From positions 1-64,000 of the forward strand of contig JABHXU010000025.1 in assembly GCA_018657065.1 (NCBI GenBank): a stretch of DNA of 64,000 nt, read 5' to 3'. How positions within the stretch are numbered: the stretch's first letter is position 1; each line of letters begins with the position of its first letter. This document shows positions 36,562-45,585 of this stretch, one piece after another. Made by a program: the position numbers and the translations under genes. Origin of the DNA: an archaeon (GTDB taxonomy: Archaea; Nanobdellota; Nanobdellia; Woesearchaeales; GW2011-AR15). The notes beneath the pieces are model-generated. The model was given only the letters and a program-made list of their open reading frames with translations. It was not told the origin of the DNA and did no database searches.

Positions 36562-38313
36562 ATGGTAAAGAGAATAGCTGTTGTTGACAATACAAAGTTA
36601 AAAGATATGGATAAAAAAAAACACATCCAATCTCTTTGTCCAGTTAATAGAAAAGGCGATGAATGCATGTATTTTGATGGAAATAAGCTTTTTATAGATG
36701 AACCTATGTGCATTGGTTGTGGGATTTGTGCTAATGCTGCTCCTGACGCTATTAAAATAATTAATTTACCTGAAATTTTAACAAAAGATCCAATTCACAG
36801 ATATGGAGAAAATGCTTTTGCACTTTACAATTTACCTATTCCAGTATTTGGAAAGGTTGTTGGATTGTTAGGTGTTAATGGGATAGGAAAATCAACAGCG
36901 ATTAAGATTCTAGCAGGTATTTTAAAACCAAATTTAAGTAATTTTGAAAAAAATGCAGATATTGAAGAAATTATTGAGTATTTTAAAGGAACAGAAGCTC
37001 AATTATATTTTGAAAAAGTAAGAAAAGGAGAAATTAAAACAGCATACAAGCCTCAGCATGTTGATATGATCCCTAAACAATTTGACGGTAAAGTTATAGA
37101 ATTGTTAGAAAAAGTTGATGAAAAAAAGCAATTAAATGAAATGGCAGAAAAATTTGAATTAACCAAAATTCTAGATAGAAATATAAAAAATATCTCTGGT
37201 GGAGAACTTCAAAGACTTGCAGTTGCAGCTACTTTTTTAAAAAAAGCAAATTTATACATTTTTGATGAAATAACGTCTTATTTAGACATTAAACAAAGAT
37301 TGAAAATTTCAAAAGCCATAAGAAATTTAGCAGATGAAAATACTGCGGTTATTGTAATTGAACATGATTTAATAGCTCTTGATTATATGGCTGATTTAAT
37401 CCACATATTATATGGTCGAGAATCAGCTTTTGGAGTAGTATCCAAACTTAGACCAACAAAAAATGGAATTAATACTTTTTTAGAAGGATATCTCAAAGAA
37501 GAAAATGTGAGATTTAGAGATAATAAAATTAGATTTGATGTAAAGTCCGCAGTAAAAGTTGCAGAATCAATGTTACTTACAAAATGGCCTAAAATTACAA
37601 AAAAATTAGGAGATTTTAGTTTGGAAACACAAGAGGGTGAAATAAATTCTTCAGAAAAAATTGGTATTTTAGGAGAAAACGGAATTGGAAAAACAAGTTT
37701 TGTAAAAATGTTAGCAGGTGAAATTAAACCAGATGAAAAAAATTTGGATTTGAAGATTAAAGTTTCATATAAACCTCAATATTTAGATTCAGATTCAGAT
37801 GAGCTTGTTATGGTAGTACTTCAAGAAGCAATTCAAAAATATGAAACGGAATTAATTAGACCTCTAAATATAAAATCTCTTTTATTAAAAAAAATAAATG
37901 AACTTTCAGGTGGTGAATTACAAAGAGTTGCAATTGCACTATGTTTATCTAGAGATGCAGATTTAATATTATTGGATGAACCTTCAGCTTATTTAGATGT
38001 TGAAAAACGACTTGTTGTTTCCAAAGTTATTTCAAATATAGTTGAGCAAAGAAAAGTGTCAACATTAGTTGTAGATCACGATTTATTATTCTTAGATTAT
38101 TTGTCTGACAGACTTTTGGTTTTTGAAGGAGAACCTGCAGTCAAAGGAATTGTGAAAGGACCTTATGATATGGAAAAAGGAATGAATTCTCTTTTAGCAA
38201 AATTAGAAATTACAATGCGAAGAGATGAAACAAGTTATAGACCAAGAATAAATAAGTTAAATAGTGTGAAAGATCGTGAGCAAAAAACAAAGAAAAAATA
38301 TTATTACGCATAA
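36562..38313 (+). CDS. ABCE1/RLI ribosome-recycling ATPase with reduced Fe-S domain
   Basis: 583 aa from the ATG at 36562. It splits ribosomes after termination with aRF1/aPelota. The two ABC cassettes are intact: GVNGIGKST and GENGIGKTS Walker A, ISGGELQR and LSGGELQR signatures, FDEITSYLD and LDEPSAYLD Walker B. The N-terminal ferredoxin region has Cys26, 35, 50, 53 and 56 only. The first three cluster ligands and the last (Ala60 in CIGCGICANAAP) are missing from the normal set of eight. The frame opens at 36511, but MVKRIAVVD is the family start. The membrane-protein gene begins inside its last 38 bases. Confidence 0.92.
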   Translation: MVKRIAVVDNTKLKDMDKKKHIQSLCPVNRKGDECMYFDGNKLFIDEPMCIGCGICANAAPDAIKIINLPEILTKDPIHRYGENAFALYNLPIPVFGKVVGLLGVNGIGKSTAIKILAGILKPNLSNFEKNADIEEIIEYFKGTEAQLYFEKVRKGEIKTAYKPQHVDMIPKQFDGKVIELLEKVDEKKQLNEMAEKFELTKILDRNIKNISGGELQRLAVAATFLKKANLYIFDEITSYLDIKQRLKISKAIRNLADENTAVIVIEHDLIALDYMADLIHILYGRESAFGVVSKLRPTKNGINTFLEGYLKEENVRFRDNKIRFDVKSAVKVAESMLLTKWPKITKKLGDFSLETQEGEINSSEKIGILGENGIGKTSFVKMLAGEIKPDEKNLDLKIKVSYKPQYLDSDSDELVMVVLQEAIQKYETELIRPLNIKSLLLKKINELSGGELQRVAIALCLSRDADLILLDEPSAYLDVEKRLVVSKVISNIVEQRKVSTLVVDHDLLFLDYLSDRLLVFEGEPAVKGIVKGPYDMEKGMNSLLAKLEITMRRDETSYRPRINKLNSVKDREQKTKKKYYYA

Positions 38314-38962
38314 TAAATTAATTACTTTTTTAATTATAATTTTTGTAGTTTCTTTTTTTCTTGTAAGTTTATTTTCTTCTGTATTTTCTTATATTTATAA
38401 TTCTAAATTATATGACAAAAAGTACCAAAAATTTGGAGTATATAATATATTTGATAGAAATATAGCATTAAATAAAACTAACAATATCATTAATTTTTTT
38501 GATTCTAAAGAAGAACTGGATTCTAATTTTTTTAACAAAAGTGAGATAAGTCATTTGAATGATGTTAAAAATGTTCTAAAAAAAATTAAAATTATTTATT
38601 ATATCTCTTTGGTTAATCTTTGGTTGGTTATTGTGTTAATTGTATATTTAGATAAACCTAACTACTTAGAACACCTTATAAATTTAATTTATTATTCAGG
38701 AATTTTTATTTTAATTATTTTTGTAGTTTTAGGAATCTTGTATTTAATTTTTGGTTTTTATTATGTATTTGAAAAATTTCATCAAATTGTGTTTATTGAT
38801 AATTATGCTTTTGATCCTATGGATAGTAATATGAAATCACTGTTTCCTGACAGTTTTTTTTTATTTACTTTAAAATCAATATTTATTGAACTATTGACAC
38901 TAGGAGTTATATTTAGTATAATAGGTGGAATAATAAAAAAAATATTAAGAAAAAAAAATTAA
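38276..38962 (+). CDS. DUF1461-family integral membrane protein
   Basis: 228 aa with four to five membrane helices: one at the N-terminus (about 14-40), two at about 107-125 and 135-165, and one at the C-terminus (about 200-220). The diagnostic FEKFHQIVFIDNYAFDPMD...LFPDSFF segment (about 164-196) marks DUF1461, a family of unknown function. GTG start; it overlaps the ABCE1 gene by 38 bases. The extracytoplasmic loop (40-100) is polar. Confidence 0.75.
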   Translation: MSKKQRKNIITHNKLITFLIIIFVVSFFLVSLFSSVFSYIYNSKLYDKKYQKFGVYNIFDRNIALNKTNNIINFFDSKEELDSNFFNKSEISHLNDVKNVLKKIKIIYYISLVNLWLVIVLIVYLDKPNYLEHLINLIYYSGIFILIIFVVLGILYLIFGFYYVFEKFHQIVFIDNYAFDPMDSNMKSLFPDSFFLFTLKSIFIELLTLGVIFSIIGGIIKKILRKKN

Positions 38963-39727
38963 TTATCTCTTAGCACCAAAGCCTCTTATGATTTCTAGAG
39001 GTAAAGCAAACACAACAGTATTTGATTGATCTGAAGATAAGTCATTTAGACTTTGCAAAGTTCTTAAATGAAGTGCACCTGGAGATGCTGATAACATTTT
39101 TGCAGCATGTGCCATATTTTTAGCTGCCATAACTTCTCCTTCTGCTTTAATAATCACTGCCTTTTTTTCTCTGTCTGCTTCAGCAGCTTTAGCCATTGTT
39201 CTAACCATACTTGAAGGAAGCTCAATATGTTTAAGATCAACACTATGTACTTTTATACCCCAAGGATCTGAGGATTTATCAACTAAAGCTTGAATTCTAC
39301 TTGATACAGCATCTCTATTAGCCAAAAGTTGGTCTAGTTCAGCTTCACCTACAACATCTCTCATCGTAGTTTGAGCTAGTTGTGAGATTGCAGTATGATA
39401 ATCTTCTACTTCTAAAATTGCTTCTTTTGCACCAATAACTTTGTAATAAAGAACAGCGTTAACTTTAACAGTAACGTTATCCTTTGTAATAGCATCCTGA
39501 TCAGGGACATCTACAACAGTTACCCTTATGTCAACTTTTTGATATGCTTGAAAAATAGGCATAACAAAGTTTAGTCCAGGATGCATAATTCCAGAAAATC
39601 TTCCTAGAGTAAATTTTATTCCTCGTTCATACTGGTTAATAACTTTTAAACCAGAAAACAAAAATAATACAAATACTATAAATATAAAACCAAATCCAAA
39701 TAAAATTGAAAACACCTCCGCTAACAT
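38963..39727 (-). CDS. SPFH/Band 7 protein (slipin)
   Basis: 254 aa. One N-terminal membrane helix (about 2-27) is followed by an SPFH domain (about 30-200; VINQYERGIKFTLGRF, KDNVTVKVNAVLYYKV, then GIKVHSVDLKHIELP), and a coiled AEADREKKAVIIKAEGE segment. This is the slipin/stomatin layout. Members form oligomeric rings on membranes and often pair with an NfeD protease, which is not present here. The start at 39751 is TTG; the ATG at 39727 fits the family better. The gene's stop abuts the convergent DUF1461 stop with no gap. Confidence 0.9.
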   Translation of the reverse strand: MLAEVFSILFGFGFIFIVFVLFLFSGLKVINQYERGIKFTLGRFSGIMHPGLNFVMPIFQAYQKVDIRVTVVDVPDQDAITKDNVTVKVNAVLYYKVIGAKEAILEVEDYHTAISQLAQTTMRDVVGEAELDQLLANRDAVSSRIQALVDKSSDPWGIKVHSVDLKHIELPSSMVRTMAKAAEADREKKAVIIKAEGEVMAAKNMAHAAKMLSASPGALHLRTLQSLNDLSSDQSNTVVFALPLEIIRGFGAKR

Positions 39728-39785
39728 TTTAATAATTAAACAGAATATCAACTATTTAAAATTTATTATAAAAAAAATAAAAATA

Positions 39786-40580
39786 TTACTTTCTAATTGA
39801 TTTGTTTTCTTTTAATCCCAAATAATATTTTGTTATGAAAATTGCTCCGAATGGTGCAACTAAAATTGATACTGCAGATTGAATAGCTGTTTGAATTGCA
39901 CCACCAACAACAGGAATCATACTTAGGATCATAGACATTAACCAAATTGGAAGCATTAAAGCACTAGCTAGAGCACTTCCAATTAATCCAAGTAAAAGAA
40001 TTCTTCCAAAAGTTCCCCACCAATTTCCTTTAACCAAAATTCTAGATAACTTTAAGGAATTAAAAACTCCTTTTTCATCATATATAATAGCTGAATTACT
40101 TAAACTCCAAAACACACTGATTACTGTGTAAAGAATTGTTAATATAATAAATAAAAAAACAAGAATGAGTCCATGTATAAATGTAAATGTTCCACTTATT
40201 TTCCAAAAAAGTAATCCAGGGATTACAACTAATAAACTAAGCAAACCATATATAAAAAGAACAAAAAATGATTTTCCCATTAAGGGAAGAACAAATCTTT
40301 TTGCATCATAAAATAAAGTTTTTGGTGTAATATTTCTATTCAAGTCTTTGAGTTTGATAATTCTAAAAACAGAACTACTCATAAGAAGACTAAGAATCAT
40401 ATAAATTGTCATATAAATAACCATGATGAAAAGTAATAATAAATTGATTCCTGTTTCAATATTTTTTGTTGGGTCAAATAGTGTTCCAAGTTGTAATATG
40501 GAAATTAATAAATTAAAAAAGAATGCCAGAATTGTACTAGGTATAACAAAAATTATTAATAAATTTTTAAAATATAGCAT
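39786..40580 (-). CDS. Multi-helix membrane protein (probable non-AUG start upstream)
   Basis: 264 aa from the first ATG, with about six helices, resembling DUF975/DUF4013-type membrane proteins; no name is safe. The ATG at 40580 has no ribosome-binding site, whereas the same frame continues 21 codons upstream (ADVSLEKLLTDSFNEYTKNF, a family-like amphipathic start) to ATC at 40643, which follows AAGGTGAT at 6 bases. No ATG, GTG or TTG lies in that stretch, so initiation may occur at ATC or the base may be wrong. Confidence 0.6.
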   Translation of the reverse strand: MLYFKNLLIIFVIPSTILAFFFNLLISILQLGTLFDPTKNIETGINLLLLFIMVIYMTIYMILSLLMSSSVFRIIKLKDLNRNITPKTLFYDAKRFVLPLMGKSFFVLFIYGLLSLLVVIPGLLFWKISGTFTFIHGLILVFLFIILTILYTVISVFWSLSNSAIIYDEKGVFNSLKLSRILVKGNWWGTFGRILLLGLIGSALASALMLPIWLMSMILSMIPVVGGAIQTAIQSAVSILVAPFGAIFITKYYLGLKENKSIRK

Positions 40581-40714
40581 GAAATTTTTTGTATATTCAT
40601 TGAAGGAATCTGTAAGTAATTTTTCTAAGGAAACATCTGCGATTTTTTATCACCTTTAAATTTTATATTTAATTCATTATTCCTGACATATATAATGCTT
40701 TTTGTTTTGGCAAA

Positions 40715-40724
40715 GTTTAAATAA
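40715..40724 (+). promoter_or_regulatory. TATA box, leaderless start of the DUF58 gene
   Basis: GTTTAAATAA centred 26 bases before the ATG at 40746, so the transcript should begin at or near the start codon. Confidence 0.45.
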
Positions 40725-40745
40725 CAGAGTAACTGATTTTTTCAT

Positions 40746-41642
40746 ATGCCTTTAAAAAAATTTAATGCTAATTTAGTTCCAGGACTTAAAGAACTTTCTA
40801 TGCAAGTAAAAAAAGATCTTTTAACAACAGCAAAGTCAGGAGAATTAGCATCAAAATTAAAAGGAAGAGGAATAGAATTTGAAGATTATAGAGATTATAA
40901 TCCTGCAGATGATGCTCATAGGATAGATTGGAGAGCTTCACAAAGGTCACAACGTCTTCTTGTAAGGGAGTATAAACTTGATGTAAATTTTAATGCTTTT
41001 TTTTTAATTGATACTAGTGAAAGTATGTTGTTTTCTTCAGTTAAAAAATTAAAATGTGAATATGCTGCAGAAGTAGCAAATTCAATATTTTATGGGGTAT
41101 TAACTTCTGGGAATTCATCTGGATTTGGACTCTTTAATGATGGGGTAGTAAAACTTGTTAAACCAATGTTAGGTAAAAAACAATATCATTTATTTGCAAA
41201 GGAAATAAGTGATGTAAAAAACTATGGTGGAAAAAAAGATTTTAAAAAAGCTGTTCGTCACACCCTGTCAATACTAGATAGAAAAACACTAATTTTTATT
41301 TTTAGTGATTTTATTGGATTAGAAAAAGATTTATTTGAATATATTAAATTAATATCACATGTTCATGAAGTAATTGGTGTAATGATTAATGATCCTAGAG
41401 ACATATCACTTCCATCTAATGTAGGACAATTAGTTTTACAAGATCCTTTTTCAAATGAAACAATTTATGTAGATTCAAATGAATATTCAAGAATTTATAA
41501 TGAATATAATCAAAAGCGAATTAATATAATACGTGCAGTATTTCAAAGAAGTAGATCAAAATTATTAGAATTAAATACTAGTAAAGGATTTTATGATCCT
41601 ACATTAAAATTTTTCACACAAATAGGTGCAAGATGGAGATAA
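40746..41642 (+). CDS. DUF58 domain protein
   Basis: 298 aa of COG1721. The hallmark GRGIEFEDYRDYNPADDAHRIDWRAS lies at about 40-65, and a von Willebrand A-like part follows (FFLIDTSESMLF, MIDAS-like). These proteins usually sit beside a MoxR AAA ATPase and VWA proteins and take part in metal insertion or chaperone-like maturation. Here the VWA protein is the next gene (10-base overlap), but no MoxR lies within the window. The TATA box gives a leaderless start. Confidence 0.9.
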   Translation: MPLKKFNANLVPGLKELSMQVKKDLLTTAKSGELASKLKGRGIEFEDYRDYNPADDAHRIDWRASQRSQRLLVREYKLDVNFNAFFLIDTSESMLFSSVKKLKCEYAAEVANSIFYGVLTSGNSSGFGLFNDGVVKLVKPMLGKKQYHLFAKEISDVKNYGGKKDFKKAVRHTLSILDRKTLIFIFSDFIGLEKDLFEYIKLISHVHEVIGVMINDPRDISLPSNVGQLVLQDPFSNETIYVDSNEYSRIYNEYNQKRINIIRAVFQRSRSKLLELNTSKGFYDPTLKFFTQIGARWR

Positions 41643-42586
41643 TATTTAATAATCCACTTATGTTGTTGTTACTTTTTACTATTCCTATTTTAGTTATCTT
41701 ACATTATTATTTTTTTCAGCATAATAAGAAAAAAGCAATTAGGTTTTCAAATTTTTCAGCAATGAAAAGAATAACAGGAACAAAATTAATTACAAAAAAC
41801 ACAACGCAATTAATTCTTCGAAGTGTTTCATTAACTTTTTTGATTTTTGCTTTTTCAATGCCAATTATCTGGTATGAATCAGACATTAGTATAACAGATT
41901 ATGTTATTGCAATTGATGCGAGTGCAAGTATGACAAATACAGATGTTTTGCCAAACAGGCTAGAAGTTTCTAAACAAGCAGCATCTTCTTTTTTATCAAA
42001 ATTAGATTCTAAAACAAATATTGGTGTTGTGTCTTTTGCTGGAGTAACTTTTGTAAAATCTCCACTTACAACAAGAATTTCATCAGTGCAAGAAGCAATA
42101 TCAAATATTGATATTGAACTTTCTGGTGGAACAGATATTGGTGCCGCTATGATAACTTCAACAAATATTTTAACACCAGGTGATAAAACTAAATCAATTA
42201 TTTTGATTACAGATGGATCTGATACTGCAGGTGCATTTGTTGATGAAAGTGTTGAAACAGCATTAAATTATGTAATTTCAAATAATATTATTGTACACAC
42301 AATTTCAATTGGATCAGGTCTAGGAACTGCAGGATATTTAGAAAATAGTGGACTTCCTGCAGTTTATGATAGTGATAGTTTAAAAATGGTAAGTAGTTCA
42401 ACAGGTGGAAAACACTATGAAGTGAAAAATACCGCAGAAATTGCTTCGGCATTTTTAGATATAGATCTACAAAGTGAACAAGGAAGAGATAGTTTTGATT
42501 TGTTTAATTTATTTTTTGTAATAGGATTTATATTAATACTCTTTGAATGGACATTGCTTAACACAAAATTTAGATCTATTCCTTAG
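41633..42586 (+). CDS. BatA-like VWA domain membrane protein
   Basis: 317 aa. Two N-terminal helices (about 8-25 and 60-80), a VWA domain (about 88-270) with MIDAS DASASM and the later Thr and Asp (GGTDIG, TDGSD), and a C-terminal helix (about 290-308). This is the BatA/aerotolerance-type architecture. The 10-base overlap with the DUF58 gene makes translation coupled. Its usual ATPase partner MoxR is missing nearby. Confidence 0.88.
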   Translation: MEIIFNNPLMLLLLFTIPILVILHYYFFQHNKKKAIRFSNFSAMKRITGTKLITKNTTQLILRSVSLTFLIFAFSMPIIWYESDISITDYVIAIDASASMTNTDVLPNRLEVSKQAASSFLSKLDSKTNIGVVSFAGVTFVKSPLTTRISSVQEAISNIDIELSGGTDIGAAMITSTNILTPGDKTKSIILITDGSDTAGAFVDESVETALNYVISNNIIVHTISIGSGLGTAGYLENSGLPAVYDSDSLKMVSSSTGGKHYEVKNTAEIASAFLDIDLQSEQGRDSFDLFNLFFVIGFILILFEWTLLNTKFRSIP

Positions 42587-43280
42587 AAACAGGTTCTTGA
42601 TATAGCAAAGCTAAAAGATATAATCCTTCTGTAAGAATTTGAGATGCAAAATTAGGTAATTTGGTTCCAGAATTTAATTCAGGATTAGTTTCTAATATTG
42701 ATTCTTTTAGTTCTTCGAGAATTAATTGAATATTTGAATCAAATTTCCCAAGATTTGAATTTGCCATTATTCTTTGTGAATCATTAGAATCATTAGTTAC
42801 ATATAATAATGCATCCCAAGTTAATGTTTTTTTAGATAATTTTATATGATAAAAATCTCTTTCTTCTATTTTTTTCATTTCATTAATATAAACACTACTT
42901 TTTTGAATTAAAGTTTCATGAGATTGTATTAATTCATCAAGAGAACGATTTTGATATAATGGAATTTCATCATTTTCTCTTAAAATTGATTTTGGTTCAA
43001 AAAATGTTCCTCTTCCCTGTTTACCGCGTATGTGAGAGATTTCAATAGCGTGGTGTTGTTCTAATTGACCAAGTAAATTAGTTCTAAATGCATAATTTAA
43101 TAATCCAAGTTGATAAGCAGTTGTAAAAATTCTTTCAATACTACCAAAAGATTCTATTTGTGAAACTAAATAAAGGTCCTTATCAGTTAATTGAATTCTA
43201 ACATCTCTTAGAATATCAGTTGTAATATAATCTGCCAATTTAACTTGAGCTACTAAAGACTTATTTAAAAATATTATCAA
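42576..43280 (-). CDS. Uncharacterised protein downstream of radical SAM gene
   Basis: 234 aa, soluble and mostly helical, with no Cys pairs and no membrane segment. A charged middle (RGKQGRGTFFEPKSILREND) and a Leu-rich C-terminal helix are the only notable features. The start is TTG at 43280, since no ATG or GTG lies near; there is no clear ribosome-binding site, so the start is uncertain. It follows the radical SAM gene by 18 bases on the same strand. The function is unknown. Confidence 0.55.
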   Translation of the reverse strand: MIIFLNKSLVAQVKLADYITTDILRDVRIQLTDKDLYLVSQIESFGSIERIFTTAYQLGLLNYAFRTNLLGQLEQHHAIEISHIRGKQGRGTFFEPKSILRENDEIPLYQNRSLDELIQSHETLIQKSSVYINEMKKIEERDFYHIKLSKKTLTWDALLYVTNDSNDSQRIMANSNLGKFDSNIQLILEELKESILETNPELNSGTKLPNFASQILTEGLYLLALLYQEPVSKE

Positions 43281-43298
43281 GAATTAATTAGAATTTCT

Positions 43299-44759
43299 TT
43301 AAGGAATAACTTTCCCAACAATACTTCTAAGCATGTGGTCAGTTACTTCAATAGTGTAGAATTTTTTTAAAGGAATTCTTTCTTTTATTCCAACAATTAA
43401 TGGATAAGTCCCTATTTGTCTTCCAAATGTGGTTTTTCCATCATAAATTTCACTATAAATTTTTTTTAAAATAGTTCCTTTAGGAACAATTCTTTTTAAC
43501 ATAGGAAAATCAATTTTTTGTCTAATTTCGTTTCTCCACTTCCAATAATGCTTTTTATTTTTATTTAGAAATTTTGATCCAAATTCAATTGAAAGTTTTG
43601 TGTTAGGTAAAATAGAAGCTTGTCTAATATTAATTCTTCGAAGCATCATTCCATTGTCATAAATTTCTTTTAATGTTTTTATATTATATTCATGTGTTTT
43701 TTTAGTTTCTTTTCCTAGTCCCAAAATTATATTAATTCCGGGAAGTAGTGTAGGCATTCCATTTTCCCCTTTAACTTGACCATATTTATTAACAATTTCT
43801 ATGGCTTTCATAGCAATTTTAGGTGAACAGTTAAGAGTATTAGCTTTTATAACCTCAGGATCAAAAGATTCTACTCCAAAAGCTGCTACATTTCCAGGTG
43901 TGCAATATTTTACAATTGCTTTAGTTATATCAATGCCTTTTTTTGAAATAACAGATACAGGATTTACATTGTCAATGTGTAAAATTTCAATATCAGGAAA
44001 TTTTTTGTTTATAGTTTTAAGAAGGAGAATTGGATCTTCAATTGAATAAAAATCTGCTTGTTTCCCAAGCCTAAAATATCTACATCCTAAATCATAGAAT
44101 TGTTTTATTTCTTGAATAATATGTTCTGTTTTTCTATTTGAAAATCGGTTTTTTAAAGGTTCAGTACAAAAACTACATTTACCAACATTACATCCTCTAG
44201 AAGTTTCAATTTCAATGATTCTATAATCAGGAATTTCTTTAATTATCTCTGAACCTTTTAGTGCATATTCTTGCAATTTATCAAATTCTCCAAATTCAAT
44301 TCCGTATTGTTTAATTTCTAAATTTTTTGGAAGTTTTTCAGAAAATTTTCCTCCTTCAAGTTGTGTTCCAAAAACTGCGGGGCCAGTTAATATTTTTTTA
44401 CATCTAACTTTGTCTAAATGATGCATCAGTTCTAAAATTGTGCCAGGGACAGCAGATAAATATTTTCCAGGAACGTGAACTCCAAGAATTATGATTAATA
44501 TTTCAGTATGATCTAAAATTTGTTTAACAGATTTAGTTAAGTTATAAGCTCTAATATTAGTTTTATCTTTGCCTGTAACTTCATTTAATTTATCATCAAA
44601 AAAATAATGTAATCTAAAATCATCTATAGTTATATAATTTGGGTTATGGCCTTGATTTTTTAAAAGTCCGTATATGTATCTAGGATATGTTCCTAAATAT
44701 GGTGGAACACCTAGACCTGAAGCTTCATCAGTATAACAATCAAGAATTGTATAGTTCAT
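43299..44759 (-). CDS. Radical SAM Fe-S protein (COG1031-type)
   Basis: 486 aa from the ATG at 44759. An N-terminal cobalamin-binding-like region (about 1-170, opening DEASGLGVPPYLGTYPRY) precedes the radical SAM core with the cluster motif CNVGKCSFC (C-x4-C-x2-C, about 190-198) and a TIM-barrel-type middle (GVESFDPEVIKAN, GINIILGLGKET). The last 60 residues form a small basic beta domain. It matches the archaeal COG1031 group of unknown reaction. The frame's TTG at 44777 is less likely as a start than the ATG. Confidence 0.85.
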   Translation of the reverse strand: MNYTILDCYTDEASGLGVPPYLGTYPRYIYGLLKNQGHNPNYITIDDFRLHYFFDDKLNEVTGKDKTNIRAYNLTKSVKQILDHTEILIIILGVHVPGKYLSAVPGTILELMHHLDKVRCKKILTGPAVFGTQLEGGKFSEKLPKNLEIKQYGIEFGEFDKLQEYALKGSEIIKEIPDYRIIEIETSRGCNVGKCSFCTEPLKNRFSNRKTEHIIQEIKQFYDLGCRYFRLGKQADFYSIEDPILLLKTINKKFPDIEILHIDNVNPVSVISKKGIDITKAIVKYCTPGNVAAFGVESFDPEVIKANTLNCSPKIAMKAIEIVNKYGQVKGENGMPTLLPGINIILGLGKETKKTHEYNIKTLKEIYDNGMMLRRINIRQASILPNTKLSIEFGSKFLNKNKKHYWKWRNEIRQKIDFPMLKRIVPKGTILKKIYSEIYDGKTTFGRQIGTYPLIVGIKERIPLKKFYTIEVTDHMLRSIVGKVIP

Positions 44760-44783
44760 AATATTAAGAAATGACAAAAGGTT

Positions 44784-45545
44784 TTATACTTTTCTCACAA
44801 AATCAAACAAAGATTTAGTAACAACAATATCTGGACGATATTTGAAATTTGTAAGTTTTGAAAGTTGCATCATTAAATCATCAGTGACTCTTCTGAGAAT
44901 TTCTTTATTTTTTTTATTAAATTTATTGAGATTTAAATTAAAATATTTTTCTACACTAAAAGGATCACCAAAATTCATTGTTATTTTTCTTTTACAATTG
45001 AATTTAAATGGATTTTTTGAACCAATAGGAAATTTATACACATCATCTGAACCAGTTAACCCTATTGGGATAATTTTTTTTTTTGATTTAATAGCTAATC
45101 TAATTACACCAGTATATCCTCTAGCTAAAACTTTTTTTTTTTGATGAGTGTATCCTCCTTCTGGGAAAATTAAAACATTTTCTCCTTGTTTGAGTTTATC
45201 AATTACAGTTAATAAATGATCATTGTATTTTTTTCGAGTTTTATTCGTGCTTAATTTCAAAAAGTCATAACAAATAGAAATAGGCCATGCAGCGTAATAG
45301 TAATGATTATGAACTATGGTAAAAAGTTTTTTATTTGTTTTTGGAACAATTTTTGCTAAAGCTAATATGAAATCAAGACCACCACGGTGAGTCATGGCAA
45401 ACAAATAATTTTCTTTATTGGATAATTTTTCAAGACCTTTTGTTTCAATATTTAATAATTTATTAATCAAAGGAATCCAAGTTAACTTGCTAAAAGCATA
45501 AACCATTATAGATTTAAAAGAATCTACAGTTAAAAATATTTTCAT
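44784..45545 (-). CDS. PlsC-type acyltransferase
   Basis: 253 aa. The acyltransferase motif I is THRGGLDF (H-x4-D, about 51-58, normally NHxSxxD), motif III is FPEGGYTH (normally FPEGTRS), and motif IV includes IPIGLTGSDDV. A hydrophobic N-terminal segment may bind the membrane. The family acylates lysophosphatidate or other alcohols. Archaeal core lipids are ethers, so the substrate here is uncertain; it may modify a sugar, a protein or a scavenged lipid. The start at 45557 is TTG; ATG at 45545 is chosen. It lies just upstream of the radical SAM gene. Confidence 0.85.
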   Translation of the reverse strand: MKIFLTVDSFKSIMVYAFSKLTWIPLINKLLNIETKGLEKLSNKENYLFAMTHRGGLDFILALAKIVPKTNKKLFTIVHNHYYYAAWPISICYDFLKLSTNKTRKKYNDHLLTVIDKLKQGENVLIFPEGGYTHQKKKVLARGYTGVIRLAIKSKKKIIPIGLTGSDDVYKFPIGSKNPFKFNCKRKITMNFGDPFSVEKYFNLNLNKFNKKNKEILRRVTDDLMMQLSKLTNFKYRPDIVVTKSLFDFVRKV

Positions 45546-45585
45546 AAGTAGTATCAATAATTTTATAATTTTGTTGTTAAACTAA

